Shown piece by piece: positions 15,099 to 24,122 of a stretch of 64,000 nt of DNA. Numbering within the stretch: the stretch's first letter is position 1; each line of letters opens with the position of its first letter. Both the position numbers and the translations under genes were made by a program. The notes below the pieces were generated by a model. That model saw nothing but the letters and a program-made list of their open reading frames with translations. It was not told where the DNA came from and ran no database searches. The stretch covers positions 1 through 64,000 of the forward strand of contig JAAWDY010000052.1 of NCBI GenBank assembly GCA_022793995.1. The letters run 5' to 3'. This stretch comes from Coprococcus sp. (lineage in GTDB: Bacteria; Bacillota; Clostridia; Lachnospirales; Lachnospiraceae).

Positions 15099-16310
15099 AT
15101 GAAGTTTGAAGAGAGAGAGTTTATACCCGTGCTTTTGGGCGGCGATATCAATACCTATAGTGTGGCGCGCGCGTTTTACGAGCAGTACCGGGTCAGAACA
15201 TATATATTCGGGAAATTTCCTACCGGTCCCAGCTACAACAGCAGAATGATAAATTACCACGCTGATCCGCGGATTGACACGGATGAATACTTCCTGAAAA
15301 CAGTCAACCGGTTTGCAGACAGGCATAAGGATAAGAAGATCGTCCTTATTGGCTGCGGGGACAGTTATGTGGCGCTCATAAGCAAGCATAAGGGGGAACT
15401 GAAAGATAATATTGTCGCGCCGTATATCGACTTTGAATTGATGAACCGGCTCCAGCAGAAGGAGATCTTCTATGAGCTGTGTGAAAAGCATGGGGTGGAT
15501 TATCCGGGAACTTTGGTTTACGATGCATCCATGGGGCTGGACTTTGAGATGAAGTTTTCCTTTCCGGTCATTCTCAAACCTTCGGACAGTATCCAGTACT
15601 GGGAGCACCCGTTTGCCACACAGAATAAGGTTTATATTATACAAGATCAAAAGCAGCTTGTGCAGGTGATTCAAGACATTTACGGGGCGGGGTATACGGA
15701 CAAGCTCATTATCCAGGATATGATACCGGGGAATGACGAGTATATGCGGGTGCTTACCGCCTATTCCGACAGGAATGGAAAAGTGAAGATGATGTGCCTA
15801 GGGCATGTGCTTCTTGAGGAGCATACGCCGCACGGTCTGGGGAATCACGCGGTCATTATCACGGAGCCAAACGAGGAGCTGATGTCCGGAGTGAAGGAGC
15901 TCCTGGAAGGCCTGCATTATGTGGGCTTCTCTAATTTTGACATCAAATATGATAAACGTGACGGGAAGTATAAGTTTTTTGAGATCAACACCCGGCAGGG
16001 GCGAAGCAATTATTATGTGACTGCGTCCGGTTTTAATGTGGCAAAATACATTGTGGAAGAGTATATTTATGGGAAAGAACTGGATTTCGAGATCGCGAAG
16101 AAAGAACATCTTTGGATGGTGGTACCCAGGGCAGTGGCGTTCCGTTACATCAAGGAGAAGGAGAATAAGGAAAAGCTGAAAAGACTTCTTAAGGAGAAGA
16201 AGATGGTGAACCCGGTATTTCTGCGGGGGGATTTAAGACCCAAACGTTTTCTTGCCATGGCAAAGACGCATCTTAGCCATTTCGTGAAATTTAAGAAATA
16301 TTACCGATAA
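15099..16310 (+). CDS. ATP-grasp ligase resembling D-aspartate ligase
   Basis: 403 residues. The N-terminal domain opens FIPVLLGGDINTYSVARAF and contains LIGCGDSYVALI; the middle and C-terminal parts have the ATP-grasp features: a Lys in FPVILKPSDS, a glutamate-rich ATP-edge, and the metal site near FFEINTRQGR. This arrangement matches the carboxylate-amine ligase group (COG3919) that includes the Enterococcus D-aspartate ligase, which attaches beta-D-Asp to the peptidoglycan stem. That is similarity recalled from the family; the substrate here is inferred. An aspartate/glutamate-type racemase follows 15 bases later, just as a racemase accompanies the enterococcal enzyme. AAGGAGAAGGAAG precedes ATG 15099. 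Confidence 0.75.
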   Translation: MKFEEREFIPVLLGGDINTYSVARAFYEQYRVRTYIFGKFPTGPSYNSRMINYHADPRIDTDEYFLKTVNRFADRHKDKKIVLIGCGDSYVALISKHKGELKDNIVAPYIDFELMNRLQQKEIFYELCEKHGVDYPGTLVYDASMGLDFEMKFSFPVILKPSDSIQYWEHPFATQNKVYIIQDQKQLVQVIQDIYGAGYTDKLIIQDMIPGNDEYMRVLTAYSDRNGKVKMMCLGHVLLEEHTPHGLGNHAVIITEPNEELMSGVKELLEGLHYVGFSNFDIKYDKRDGKYKFFEINTRQGRSNYYVTASGFNVAKYIVEEYIYGKELDFEIAKKEHLWMVVPRAVAFRYIKEKENKEKLKRLLKEKKMVNPVFLRGDLRPKRFLAMAKTHLSHFVKFKKYYR

Positions 16311-16325
16311 CAGAGGAGGAGCCGG

Positions 16326-17030
16326 ATGCTGAAGAAATTAGGAGTGATCGGCGGTATGGGGCCGGAGGCGACCAGCTTTTTCTACGCCAGAGTGATTGCA
16401 AGGACAAAGGCTTCGTCCGACCAGGATCATATCGACATGGTGATCTTAAGCCATGCCTCAATGCCGGACAGGACAGCGGCGATACTGACCGGGCGCAGGA
16501 AAGAGTTCCTTGGCGCAATAACCAGGGATGCGAAAGACCTGGAGAGGCTGGGAGCGGACAATATCGCGATACCCTGCAATACGTCCCACTATTTCCTGAA
16601 GGAAATCCAGGCGGCGACAAAGGTTCCCATCATCAACATGGTGGAGGAAAGCGTTCGTTACGTGCTGGATCTGCACCCAGATGTCAAAAAGATCGGGATC
16701 ATGGGGACAGACGGCACAATACAGACGGGTACTTATCACCGGGCATGCGAGCGGCAGGGCATCGTGGCCGCGGTTCCCCACGACGAGGCACAGCGGGAAG
16801 TGATGTCCCTGATCTATGATGATATTAAAGGGGGAAAGACTGGGGACAGGGTAAAATTCGACACAGCCTACGAGGATCTGATGGGGCAGGGGTGCGATGC
16901 TGTCATCCTTGCTTGTACGGAGATCTCGGTGTTCAAGGAATATTATCCCGTACCGGCGAGTTGTATTGACGCAATGGATGTTCTAGTGCAGGAGGCGATT
17001 CTGCGTTCCGGGGCGAAGCTTCGCGGGTAA
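16326..17030 (+). CDS. Aspartate/glutamate-type racemase
   Basis: 234 residues of the PLP-independent Asp/Glu racemase family. The opening LGVIGGMGP is the family signature. The two catalytic cysteines are present: Cys84 in PCNTSH and Cys196 in LACTE. The family interconverts L- and D-aspartate or glutamate by two-base catalysis. GGMGP and the paired motifs are closer to aspartate racemase (RacD) than to MurI. ATG 16326 follows GAGGAGG. It lies between the ATP-grasp ligase and a MurE-like ligase, so it most likely supplies a D-amino acid, probably D-Asp, to the first. Confidence 0.85.
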   Translation: MLKKLGVIGGMGPEATSFFYARVIARTKASSDQDHIDMVILSHASMPDRTAAILTGRRKEFLGAITRDAKDLERLGADNIAIPCNTSHYFLKEIQAATKVPIINMVEESVRYVLDLHPDVKKIGIMGTDGTIQTGTYHRACERQGIVAAVPHDEAQREVMSLIYDDIKGGKTGDRVKFDTAYEDLMGQGCDAVILACTEISVFKEYYPVPASCIDAMDVLVQEAILRSGAKLRG

Positions 17031-17040
17031 GAGCGGAATC

Positions 17041-17103
17041 CCTCATGCGAGGCATTCGGGGTCCCTGAATCGAATCGCCTATTCGGCGATGGGAAGAACA
17101 AGG
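17041..17103 (+). repeat. Two-hairpin repeat before the MurE-like gene
   Basis: The second hairpin is perfect here: ATCGCC-TATTC-GGCGAT at 17074-17090. The first hairpin is diverged but an inverted pair remains (CCTCATGCGAGG, 17041-17052). The repeat ends GGGAAGAACAAGG, running into the AAGGAAGAGG ribosome site. Confidence 0.8.
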
Positions 17104-17117
17104 AAAGGAAGAGGTTG

Positions 17118-18635
17118 ATGAAGAAATATACGTTGGAGGATTATGCGCTCCTGCTTGAGAATGAGCGTATGATGAAGGAATTTTATTCCTGTGGGAAAGA
17201 GGATACGGTCGTGGAGTATCTGACTTATGATTCTAAGCAGGCGGCAGAGAATACATTATTTATCTGTAAGGGGGCGGCGTTTAAGGCAGAGTACCTGGAC
17301 GAGGCCATCGCCAGGGGTGCGGCGGCTTATGTCAGTGAGAAGAAGTATGACACCAAGGTGGACGTGCCGTATTTTATTGTGGACGATATTCGCAGGGCGA
17401 TGCCTCCACTGGCGGAGAAGTTCAATAATGCGCCGTGGAAGGATTTGACGGTCATCGGAATCGGGGGGACGAAGGGGAAATCTACTTCTGCATATTATAT
17501 GAAAGCAGTCGTGGACGACTATATGGCGGCGACCGGGGGAAAAGAGAGCGCGGTCATTTCTTCGATTGATATCTATGACGGTGTGACAAAGAAGGAGTCA
17601 CATATTACCACGCCGGAAGCGGTGGAGCTGCAGGAGCATTTCCGCCATGCGTTAGAGAGCGGTATCCGTTTTGTGGAGATGGAGGTATCTTCGCAGGCGC
17701 TCAAGTATAACCGGGTGGACAATATGCGCCTGGACGTTGGCGTGTTCCTCAATATTTCCGAGGACCATATCAGCCCGATCGAACATCCGGATTTTGAGGA
17801 TTATTTTACATCCAAGCTGCGGATATTTGAGAAATCAGACTGCGCGGCGGTGAATCTGGACGCGGACTATGCGGACCGGATTCTTAAGGCGTCCGCAGCA
17901 AGCGGGAAAGTCCTGACTTTTAGTACGAAGGATGCGGGCGCGGATGTGTATGGATATGATATCCAAAAGGACGGGCATGAGACAGTATTCATGGTAAAGA
18001 CAGCAGAATTTGACGAAGAATTCCGACTTACAATGCCGGGACTTTTCAATGTGGAGAATGCGCTGGCAGTGATCGCAGCGTCTATGCTGGCAGGGATTCC
18101 AAGGGAATACATGCACAGCGGCCTGTACAGGGCAAGGTCCAGTGGAAGGATGGAGTTATATGCCAGCGAGGATAAGAAGCTGATCGCAGTCGTGGATTAT
18201 GCCCATAACAAGCTTAGTTTTGATAAATTGTTCTCATCCACGAAGGATGAGTATCCGGATTATGCGATCGTCTCTATTTTTGGATGCCCGGGGAAGAAAG
18301 CTTTCATCCGCAGGCACGACCTGGGAATGATCGCAGGCCGTTACTCGAAGAAGGTCTATCTGACAGCGGAAGACCCGGGATATGAACCGGTGGATGATAT
18401 TTCGCGTGATATCGCACAGTACGTAGAGGCCGAGGGGTGTCCTTACGCCATGATAGAGGACAGAGGCGAGGCGATCCTTGCGGCGATGAAGGAAGCCGAG
18501 GGAAAGACGATTCTTCTGATTACCGGTAAAGGGAACGAGACGCGGCAGAAATATGGTTCGGAGTATTTGGACTGTAAATCCGACGTACAATATGTAAAAG
18601 AATTTCTCGCAGCTTACGATAGGGGCGAGCTGTAG
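17118..18635 (+). CDS. MurE-like Mur ligase lacking the diaminopimelate motif
   Basis: 505 residues with the three Mur ligase domains. P-loop GGTKGKST is at 116-123, the substrate-lysine region (SKLRIF, Lys about 233) is kept, and YAHNKLSFDKL in the third domain matches MurE. The meso-diaminopimelate recognition motif DNPR is replaced by EDPG (418-421), and GKGHE by GKGNE (470-474). So it should ligate an amino acid or related amine to a UDP-muramoyl dipeptide-like or other acceptor, but not recognise diaminopimelate in the normal way. It belongs to the ligase/racemase block upstream. I prefer ATG 17118 to the TTG one codon earlier, as AGGAAGAGG lies just upstream. Substrate unknown. Confidence 0.75.
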   Translation: MKKYTLEDYALLLENERMMKEFYSCGKEDTVVEYLTYDSKQAAENTLFICKGAAFKAEYLDEAIARGAAAYVSEKKYDTKVDVPYFIVDDIRRAMPPLAEKFNNAPWKDLTVIGIGGTKGKSTSAYYMKAVVDDYMAATGGKESAVISSIDIYDGVTKKESHITTPEAVELQEHFRHALESGIRFVEMEVSSQALKYNRVDNMRLDVGVFLNISEDHISPIEHPDFEDYFTSKLRIFEKSDCAAVNLDADYADRILKASAASGKVLTFSTKDAGADVYGYDIQKDGHETVFMVKTAEFDEEFRLTMPGLFNVENALAVIAASMLAGIPREYMHSGLYRARSSGRMELYASEDKKLIAVVDYAHNKLSFDKLFSSTKDEYPDYAIVSIFGCPGKKAFIRRHDLGMIAGRYSKKVYLTAEDPGYEPVDDISRDIAQYVEAEGCPYAMIEDRGEAILAAMKEAEGKTILLITGKGNETRQKYGSEYLDCKSDVQYVKEFLAAYDRGEL

Positions 18636-18667
18636 GAAGCAGCGTTAAAAAGTGCAGGAAAGAAGAG

Positions 18668-18707
18668 CAGGAAGTGTCGCGGCAGAACTCACACTTCCTG
18701 TTTGTTT
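18668..18707 (+). terminator. Rho-independent terminator after the MurE-like gene
   Basis: CAGGAAGTGT (18668-18677) pairs perfectly with ACACTTCCTG (18691-18700), and TTTGTTT follows. It separates the ligase/racemase/MurE-like unit from the second MurE gene. Confidence 0.75.
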
Positions 18708-18791
18708 GCATACAGTAACAGTAGAGCGCTGCGGATCGTAAAATAGAATAAATGGCTTCCGCAGACGGAAAGTATCGAAGAGAGGATGCAT

Positions 18792-20357
18792 ATGAAGTTG
18801 CGGGAGCTGATCCGCGGATTGGAATATGCGTGGATCTATGGGAAAAAATCAGCGGAAGACTGGGAGGTAGGCGGTATCTCTTATGACTCCAGAACTGCAG
18901 AAAAAGGAGATCTGTTCGTCTGTCTCACAGGGGATGCGAACGATGGACACCGGCACATCCAGGAGGCCTGTATTCAGCGGGGAGTAAAAGTCCTAATGGT
19001 GGAAAAACTGATGCTGGACGGTAGAATGATCGATTTCCCGGAGGAAACCGTGGTTCTGATGGTGAAAGACGGTCGTGAAGCTCTGGCATATGTGAGCGCC
19101 GCGTACTTTGGACATCCGGCGGAAAAGTTAAAGGTCATCGGCATCACTGGGACAAAAGGGAAGACCACGACAGCCTGCCTGATTCGGGGAATGCTGGAAG
19201 CAGCGGGATGCCGGACGGGGCTGATCGGTACGATGGGGATCCAGATTGGAGAAAAAGAAATTCCGATCAAGAATACAACGCCTCAGTCCTTTACCATTCA
19301 CAAGTATTTTGCTAAAATGGTGGAGGAGGGCTGCGAGTACGCTGTGATGGAGGTGTCCTCCCAGGGGATAAAGCAGAAGAGGATACAAGGGATTCCCTTT
19401 TTAGTAGGAGTCTTTACGAATTTCGGAGAGGACCATATAGGCCCGGGGGAACATGCCTGTATGGAGGAATATAGATATTGCAAATCCTGCCTGTTCCGTC
19501 AGTGCCGGATGGGAATTGGCAATCTGGACGACATCCAGTGGAGTTATATGTTTCGGAGAGCGACCTGTGAGAAATATGGATTTTCCTGCCACTGCGAGGC
19601 GGTGGGTGGGGAAGCACCGGGGAAAGAACATGTGCTCAGAGCAGAACAGATCCGTTTTCTGACGACGGAGGAGGGACCGGAGACTACCTTTGCGGTAGAC
19701 GGGGAGGAATATACTCTTCATATGCCGGGGCTGTTCAATGTATATAACGCTCTTGCCGCCCTGCAGGTGATGCGCTGCCTTGGGGTGAAGGACCCGGCTG
19801 TAAAAGAATATTTGAAAACAGCGCAGGTTAAGGGGAGGATGGAACGGATTCTTCTGAAAAAAAAGGTCGTATGCTATATAGATTATGCCCATAATGCCAT
19901 GAGTCTTGAAAATGTCCTCAACACACTGAGGATCTACAGCCCGCGCCGGATACTTCTGGTTTTTGGCTGCGGGGGAAACCGTGCAAAAAGTCGCAGGCTG
20001 GAGATGGGAAGGACAGCGGCAAAGCTCGCGGATTTCAGTATCGTCACGTCGGATAATCCCCGGTTCGAGGAACCGGAAAAGATCATAGAGGATATCCTTA
20101 CAGGCATGAAGGAGGCGTGTCCTTTCCAGAAAACAGACGCGCCGGAGCCTGGCGCATGTGGCGCCTGGCACGTGGTTTGCGACAGGGCCGAGGCGGTTGC
20201 GTACGCCATCAAGGAAGCAAAGCCTTTTGACGTGGTCCTGATTGTAGGGAAAGGGCATGAGACGTATCAGGAAATACGCGGCATCCGGTATCCGATGGAT
20301 GACCGCGGATTGGTGGAACGGGCAGAACAGTCTGCCGGGGAGAATACTTTGAGATAG
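18792..20357 (+). CDS. murE: UDP-MurNAc-tripeptide synthetase, diaminopimelate type (MurE)
   Basis: 521 residues. P-loop GTKGKTT is at 120-126, the carbamylated-Lys candidate is Lys231 (YCKSCLF), and the diaminopimelate motif DNPR is at 421-424, with GKGHE later. This is the enzyme that adds meso-diaminopimelate to UDP-MurNAc-L-Ala-D-Glu in the cytoplasm. An unusual feature is its high cysteine content and a GEDHIGPGEH stretch in place of the common SRDHLDYHG, which the preceding MurE-like protein shares (SEDHISPIEH); the two may be paralogues of one clostridial branch. A main murE may also lie in the dcw cluster elsewhere. I choose ATG 18792, 6 bases after GAGAGG; an ATG two codons earlier abuts it. 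Confidence 0.8.
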   Translation: MKLRELIRGLEYAWIYGKKSAEDWEVGGISYDSRTAEKGDLFVCLTGDANDGHRHIQEACIQRGVKVLMVEKLMLDGRMIDFPEETVVLMVKDGREALAYVSAAYFGHPAEKLKVIGITGTKGKTTTACLIRGMLEAAGCRTGLIGTMGIQIGEKEIPIKNTTPQSFTIHKYFAKMVEEGCEYAVMEVSSQGIKQKRIQGIPFLVGVFTNFGEDHIGPGEHACMEEYRYCKSCLFRQCRMGIGNLDDIQWSYMFRRATCEKYGFSCHCEAVGGEAPGKEHVLRAEQIRFLTTEEGPETTFAVDGEEYTLHMPGLFNVYNALAALQVMRCLGVKDPAVKEYLKTAQVKGRMERILLKKKVVCYIDYAHNAMSLENVLNTLRIYSPRRILLVFGCGGNRAKSRRLEMGRTAAKLADFSIVTSDNPRFEEPEKIIEDILTGMKEACPFQKTDAPEPGACGAWHVVCDRAEAVAYAIKEAKPFDVVLIVGKGHETYQEIRGIRYPMDDRGLVERAEQSAGENTLR

Positions 20358-20365
20358 GGAAGCTG

Positions 20366-22603
20366 GTGAACAGCATGTTTGCGGATATTATTATAGATAT
20401 AACACATGAGAAACTAGATAAAATTTTTCAATATAAAGTGCCGGATGAGCTTGCGGATAAGCTTGTGGTCGGCACAGAGGTGGAGGTGCCGTTCGGCAGG
20501 GGAAACCGGCTGACAAGAGGATATGTGGTAGGATTTTCTGAAGTATGCGGGTATGATGAAGAGAAGATCAAAGATATTCTGCGCATTGCCGGGAGGAGCG
20601 TGGCGATCGAGTCCAGGCTGGTCGCCCTTGCCGCCTGGATGAAAGAGTCGTACGGGGGCACGATGATTCAGGCTCTTAAGACAGTACTGCCAATCCGAAG
20701 GACAGAGCAGGCGAAGGAGCAGAGAATCTTAAAGCGGCTGGTTTCCGTAGAAGAGGGGAAGAAAAAGCTGGAAGAATACCTTCATAAGAATCAGAAGGCA
20801 CGGGCGCGGCTCATGGCTGCGCTTTTGGATGATGAGGAAATTGATTATTCTCTGGTGACGAAGAAGCTGAATATCACACTCGCGGTAGTGCGAGCGCTGG
20901 AAGAACAGAAGGTGCTGGAGGTGTGCGCCAGAGAAGTCTACCGCAATCCGGTCCGGGAAACCAGGCGGGATGAGACAAAGCCGGTCTATACAAGGGAGCA
21001 AAAGCAGGCGATCGAAACGTTTTGCAGGGATTATGAAAACGGAGACCGCGGGACATATCTTTTGTATGGGGTTACCGGCAGTGGGAAGACAGAGGTCTAT
21101 ATGGAAATGATCCGTGAGGTGGTGCGTATGGGAAGGCAGGCGATTGTGCTGATTCCGGAGATCGCGCTCACCTACCAGACCGTAATGCGTTTCTATCGGC
21201 GTTTTGGCGACAGAGTTTCGATCATGAACTCACGCCTTTGCGCCGGAGAGCGTTATGACCAGATGATGCGTGCAAAAAGGGGGGAGCTGGATGTGATGAT
21301 CGGTCCCCGGTCGGCGCTATTTACCCCGTTTCCCAAGCTGGGCCTGATTGTGATCGACGAAGAGCATGAGTCAGCGTACAAGAGCGAACAGATCCCCAGG
21401 TATCATGCAAGGGAGACGGCCCAAAGGCGGGCCGAATTGGAAGGCGCCAGTGTGGTTCTGGGATCGGCGACTCCTTCTCTGGAAGCTTTTTACCGCTCGC
21501 AGACGGGGAGCATCCATAGGATGGAGCTAAGCGCACGCGCAGCGGGAAGGGAGCTCCCCCAGGTACATATTGCAGATATGCGAAAGGAACTTTCTCAGGG
21601 GAACCGTTCTATTTTGAGCGCCATGCTGCGTCGGTTGATGGAGGACAGGCTGGGAAAGGGGCAGCAGACCATGTTATTCCTTAATCGGAGAGGCTATGCG
21701 GGGTTCCTTTCTTGCAGGTCTTGCGGATATGTAGTAAAATGTCCTCATTGCGACGTTTCTCTTTCAGCGCATCAGAATGGGAAACTTGTCTGCCACTATT
21801 GCGGACACGAGGAGCCGGCGGCGAGGGTCTGTCCCTCATGCGGCTCCCAGCATATCAGCGGTTTCCGCGCGGGGACGCAGCAGATCGAAGAGCTGGTGAA
21901 GCGGGAGTTTCCCGCTGCCAGGGTATTGCGGATGGACCTGGATACAACGCGCTCCAAGGAAGGACATGAAAAGATCCTGGCGGCATTTGCCAACGAAGAG
22001 GCGGACGTCCTGGTGGGGACGCAGATGATCGTAAAAGGCCATGATTTTCCCAATGTGACGTTGGTGGGTGTCCTGGCCGCGGATCTGTCCCTCTATGCAG
22101 AGGATTACCGGGCCGCGGAACGTACTTTTGAGCTTTTGACTCAGGCGGCTGGAAGAGCGGGCAGAGGGAAGGAGATGGGGCAGGTAGTGATACAGACTTA
22201 CAGCCCTGAGCACTACAGTATACAGACGGCGGCCAGGCAGGACTATCGGGCGTTTTATCAAGAAGAGATGAATTACAGGGAGCTGATGGGTTACCCGCCG
22301 GCGCAGCATCTTCTGGCGGTGCTGGCCTCAAGCGAGGACGAAGCGCTTCTGGACAAAGGGATGTATTATCTCAAGCAGTACGGGGAGGCGCTGGCAAAAC
22401 CGCGCGAGGTCAGGACTATCGGGCCTGCCAGTCCCCATGTGGGGAAGGTAAAAGACGTATATCGGAGGATTTTGTATCTAAAACACAAATCCCGCCCGAT
22501 ATTGGTTGAAATGAAAGATAAAATGGAACAATATATTGAGATCAATAAAGGTTTTTCGAGAATACGGATCCAATTTGATTTTGATCCGGTACAGGGGTTT
22601 TAG
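20366..22603 (+). CDS. priA: Primosomal protein N' (replication restart helicase PriA)
   Basis: 745 residues. An N-terminal DNA-binding domain (residues 1-110) is followed by a DEAH-type helicase: Walker A GVTGSGKTEVY, DEEHESAYK, GSATPSLEA, and later QAAGRAGRG. Between the helicase lobes is the zinc region with eight cysteines (CRSCGYVVKCPHCD ... CHYCGHEEPAARVCPSCGS). The protein reloads the replicative helicase at stalled forks. The start is either GTG 20366 or ATG 20375; the first sits 5 bases after AGGGAAG. It follows murE by 8 bases and begins a conserved clostridial run of translation genes. Confidence 0.95.
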   Translation: MNSMFADIIIDITHEKLDKIFQYKVPDELADKLVVGTEVEVPFGRGNRLTRGYVVGFSEVCGYDEEKIKDILRIAGRSVAIESRLVALAAWMKESYGGTMIQALKTVLPIRRTEQAKEQRILKRLVSVEEGKKKLEEYLHKNQKARARLMAALLDDEEIDYSLVTKKLNITLAVVRALEEQKVLEVCAREVYRNPVRETRRDETKPVYTREQKQAIETFCRDYENGDRGTYLLYGVTGSGKTEVYMEMIREVVRMGRQAIVLIPEIALTYQTVMRFYRRFGDRVSIMNSRLCAGERYDQMMRAKRGELDVMIGPRSALFTPFPKLGLIVIDEEHESAYKSEQIPRYHARETAQRRAELEGASVVLGSATPSLEAFYRSQTGSIHRMELSARAAGRELPQVHIADMRKELSQGNRSILSAMLRRLMEDRLGKGQQTMLFLNRRGYAGFLSCRSCGYVVKCPHCDVSLSAHQNGKLVCHYCGHEEPAARVCPSCGSQHISGFRAGTQQIEELVKREFPAARVLRMDLDTTRSKEGHEKILAAFANEEADVLVGTQMIVKGHDFPNVTLVGVLAADLSLYAEDYRAAERTFELLTQAAGRAGRGKEMGQVVIQTYSPEHYSIQTAARQDYRAFYQEEMNYRELMGYPPAQHLLAVLASSEDEALLDKGMYYLKQYGEALAKPREVRTIGPASPHVGKVKDVYRRILYLKHKSRPILVEMKDKMEQYIEINKGFSRIRIQFDFDPVQGF

Positions 22604-22614
22604 AAAGGGACACC

Positions 22615-22652
22615 GTAACTCAATCGCCTATTCGGCGATGAAGATCACAAGG
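22615..22652 (+). repeat. Second hairpin of the two-hairpin repeat, before def
   Basis: ATCGCC-TATTC-GGCGAT at 22622-22638, preceded by CCGTAACTCA and followed by GAAGATCACAAGG, which merges with the TAGGAGGA ribosome site of def. The GC hairpin is absent in this copy. Confidence 0.8.
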
Positions 22653-22667
22653 TAGGAGGAATGGAAG

Positions 22668-23141
22668 ATGGCGATAAGGACAATCAGGGAGATCGGGGAC
22701 GAGGCGCTTACAAAGACTTGTAAGGAAGTGACGAAGATGACGCTTCGGACGAAGATACTAATCGAGGACATGCTGGAGACGATGTACCAGGCGAACGGCG
22801 TGGGACTTGCGGCGCCGCAGGTCGGTATCCTAAAAAGGATCGTGGTGATCGATGTGGGAGACGGGCCGATCGCGATGGTGAATCCAGAGATACTCGAGAC
22901 GGATGGAGAGCAGACCGGGGAAGAAGGCTGTTTAAGCGTGCCTGGGAAATCCGGTGTTGTGACGCGCCCGAATTATGTAAAGGCGCGTGCGTTCAACGAG
23001 GAGATGGAAGAGTTTGAGATAGAGGGAGAGGCGCTTTTGGCTCGGGCGATCTGTCATGAACTGGAGCATCTGGATGGCCATCTTTATGTGGAGAAGGTGG
23101 AAGGCGAGCTTCGCGACGTAAATGACTACGAAGAAGAATAG
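22668..23141 (+). CDS. def: Peptide deformylase
   Basis: 157 residues. The three deformylase motifs are present: GVGLAAPQVG (residues 44-53), EGCLSVPG with the metal-binding Cys88, and HELEH (130-134) with the two metal-binding histidines and the catalytic glutamate. The enzyme removes the formyl group from new proteins at the ribosome. The next gene, fmt, adds formyl to Met-tRNA, so the two ends of the formyl cycle are adjacent. ATG 22668 lies 7 bases after TAGGAGGA. The C-terminal acidic tail is short, as usual. Confidence 0.95.
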   Translation: MAIRTIREIGDEALTKTCKEVTKMTLRTKILIEDMLETMYQANGVGLAAPQVGILKRIVVIDVGDGPIAMVNPEILETDGEQTGEEGCLSVPGKSGVVTRPNYVKARAFNEEMEEFEIEGEALLARAICHELEHLDGHLYVEKVEGELRDVNDYEEE

Positions 23142-23156
23142 AACAGGAGGGTTGTC

Positions 23157-24113
23157 ATGAAAATTATCTTTATGGGAACACCGGATTTTTCCGTGGGCGT
23201 GTTGGAAGCGCTTGTTACGGCAGGCCACGAGGTGGTGCTTGCTGTTACTCAGCCGGATAAACCGAAAGGCAGAGGAAAAGATATGCAGATGACGCCGGTA
23301 AAAGAGTGTGCCCTGCGGCATCATATTCCGGTATTCCAGCCAAGAAGGGTGCGTGAGGCTGCGTGCGTGGAAGAATTGCGTTCTTATAATGCGGATGTGT
23401 GCGTGGTAGTCGCATTCGGGCAGATACTGCCCAAAGAAATCCTGGAAATGACGCCTTACGGCTGTGTCAACGTCCATGCGTCCCTTTTGCCGAAATACCG
23501 CGGAGCCGCTCCAATCCAGTGGGCGGTGATCGACGGGGAGGAAGTGTCGGGCGTCACCACCATGCAGATGGATGAGGGAATCGATACAGGAGATATACTG
23601 GAAATGGAAGAAATCCGTCTGGATCAAAAAGAGACGGGTGGAAGCCTTCATGATAAGCTGTCTCAGGCGGGGGCAAAGCTTTGCGTCCATACGCTTGCCG
23701 AACTCGAGGCAGGGAGAATTGTTCCCAAAAAGCAAGGAGAAAGCCCTACAGAGTATGCGAAAATGCTAAAAAAAGAGATGGGTGAGATCGACTGGACGCG
23801 TTCTGCCGGCGAGATCGAACGGCTGGTGCGGGGACTCAGTCCATGGCCCAGCGCTTACACGGTGTGGAATGAGAAAATGATGAAGATCTGGGAGGCTGAC
23901 TGCCATCCGCAGGGAACGGTCAAAGAGGCGGAGCCGGGAACCGTGGTGGAAGTTACCAAAGAATCTTTTAAAATACAGACCGGGAGCGGGCTTCTTGCAG
24001 TCACGGCCTTGCAGATCCCGGGGAAGAAACGGATGGACGCGGGAGCGTTCCTGCGGGGCTATCTGGTGAGAACAGGCGAATGCCTGGGCAGGACGATGAG
24101 GAAACAATCATAA
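23157..24113 (+). CDS. fmt: Methionyl-tRNA formyltransferase
   Basis: 318 residues. The formyltransferase domain begins IIFMGTPDFSVGVLEAL and contains the catalytic region NVHASLLPKYRGAAPIQWAVIDG, with the conserved Asn, His and a later Asp in IDTGDIL. The C-terminal domain (from about residue 205) binds the acceptor arm of the initiator tRNA. It transfers the formyl group from 10-formyl-tetrahydrofolate to Met-tRNAfMet. ATG 23157 is 15 bases after def with ACAGGAGGG upstream; the two are surely one transcript. Confidence 0.95.
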   Translation: MKIIFMGTPDFSVGVLEALVTAGHEVVLAVTQPDKPKGRGKDMQMTPVKECALRHHIPVFQPRRVREAACVEELRSYNADVCVVVAFGQILPKEILEMTPYGCVNVHASLLPKYRGAAPIQWAVIDGEEVSGVTTMQMDEGIDTGDILEMEEIRLDQKETGGSLHDKLSQAGAKLCVHTLAELEAGRIVPKKQGESPTEYAKMLKKEMGEIDWTRSAGEIERLVRGLSPWPSAYTVWNEKMMKIWEADCHPQGTVKEAEPGTVVEVTKESFKIQTGSGLLAVTALQIPGKKRMDAGAFLRGYLVRTGECLGRTMRKQS

Positions 24114-24122
24114 GGAGGCAGT

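Noticed and set aside
19401-20258. 285-codon minus-strand frame opposite murE
   Set aside because: Antisense to clear MurE motifs, without family features or a start signal.
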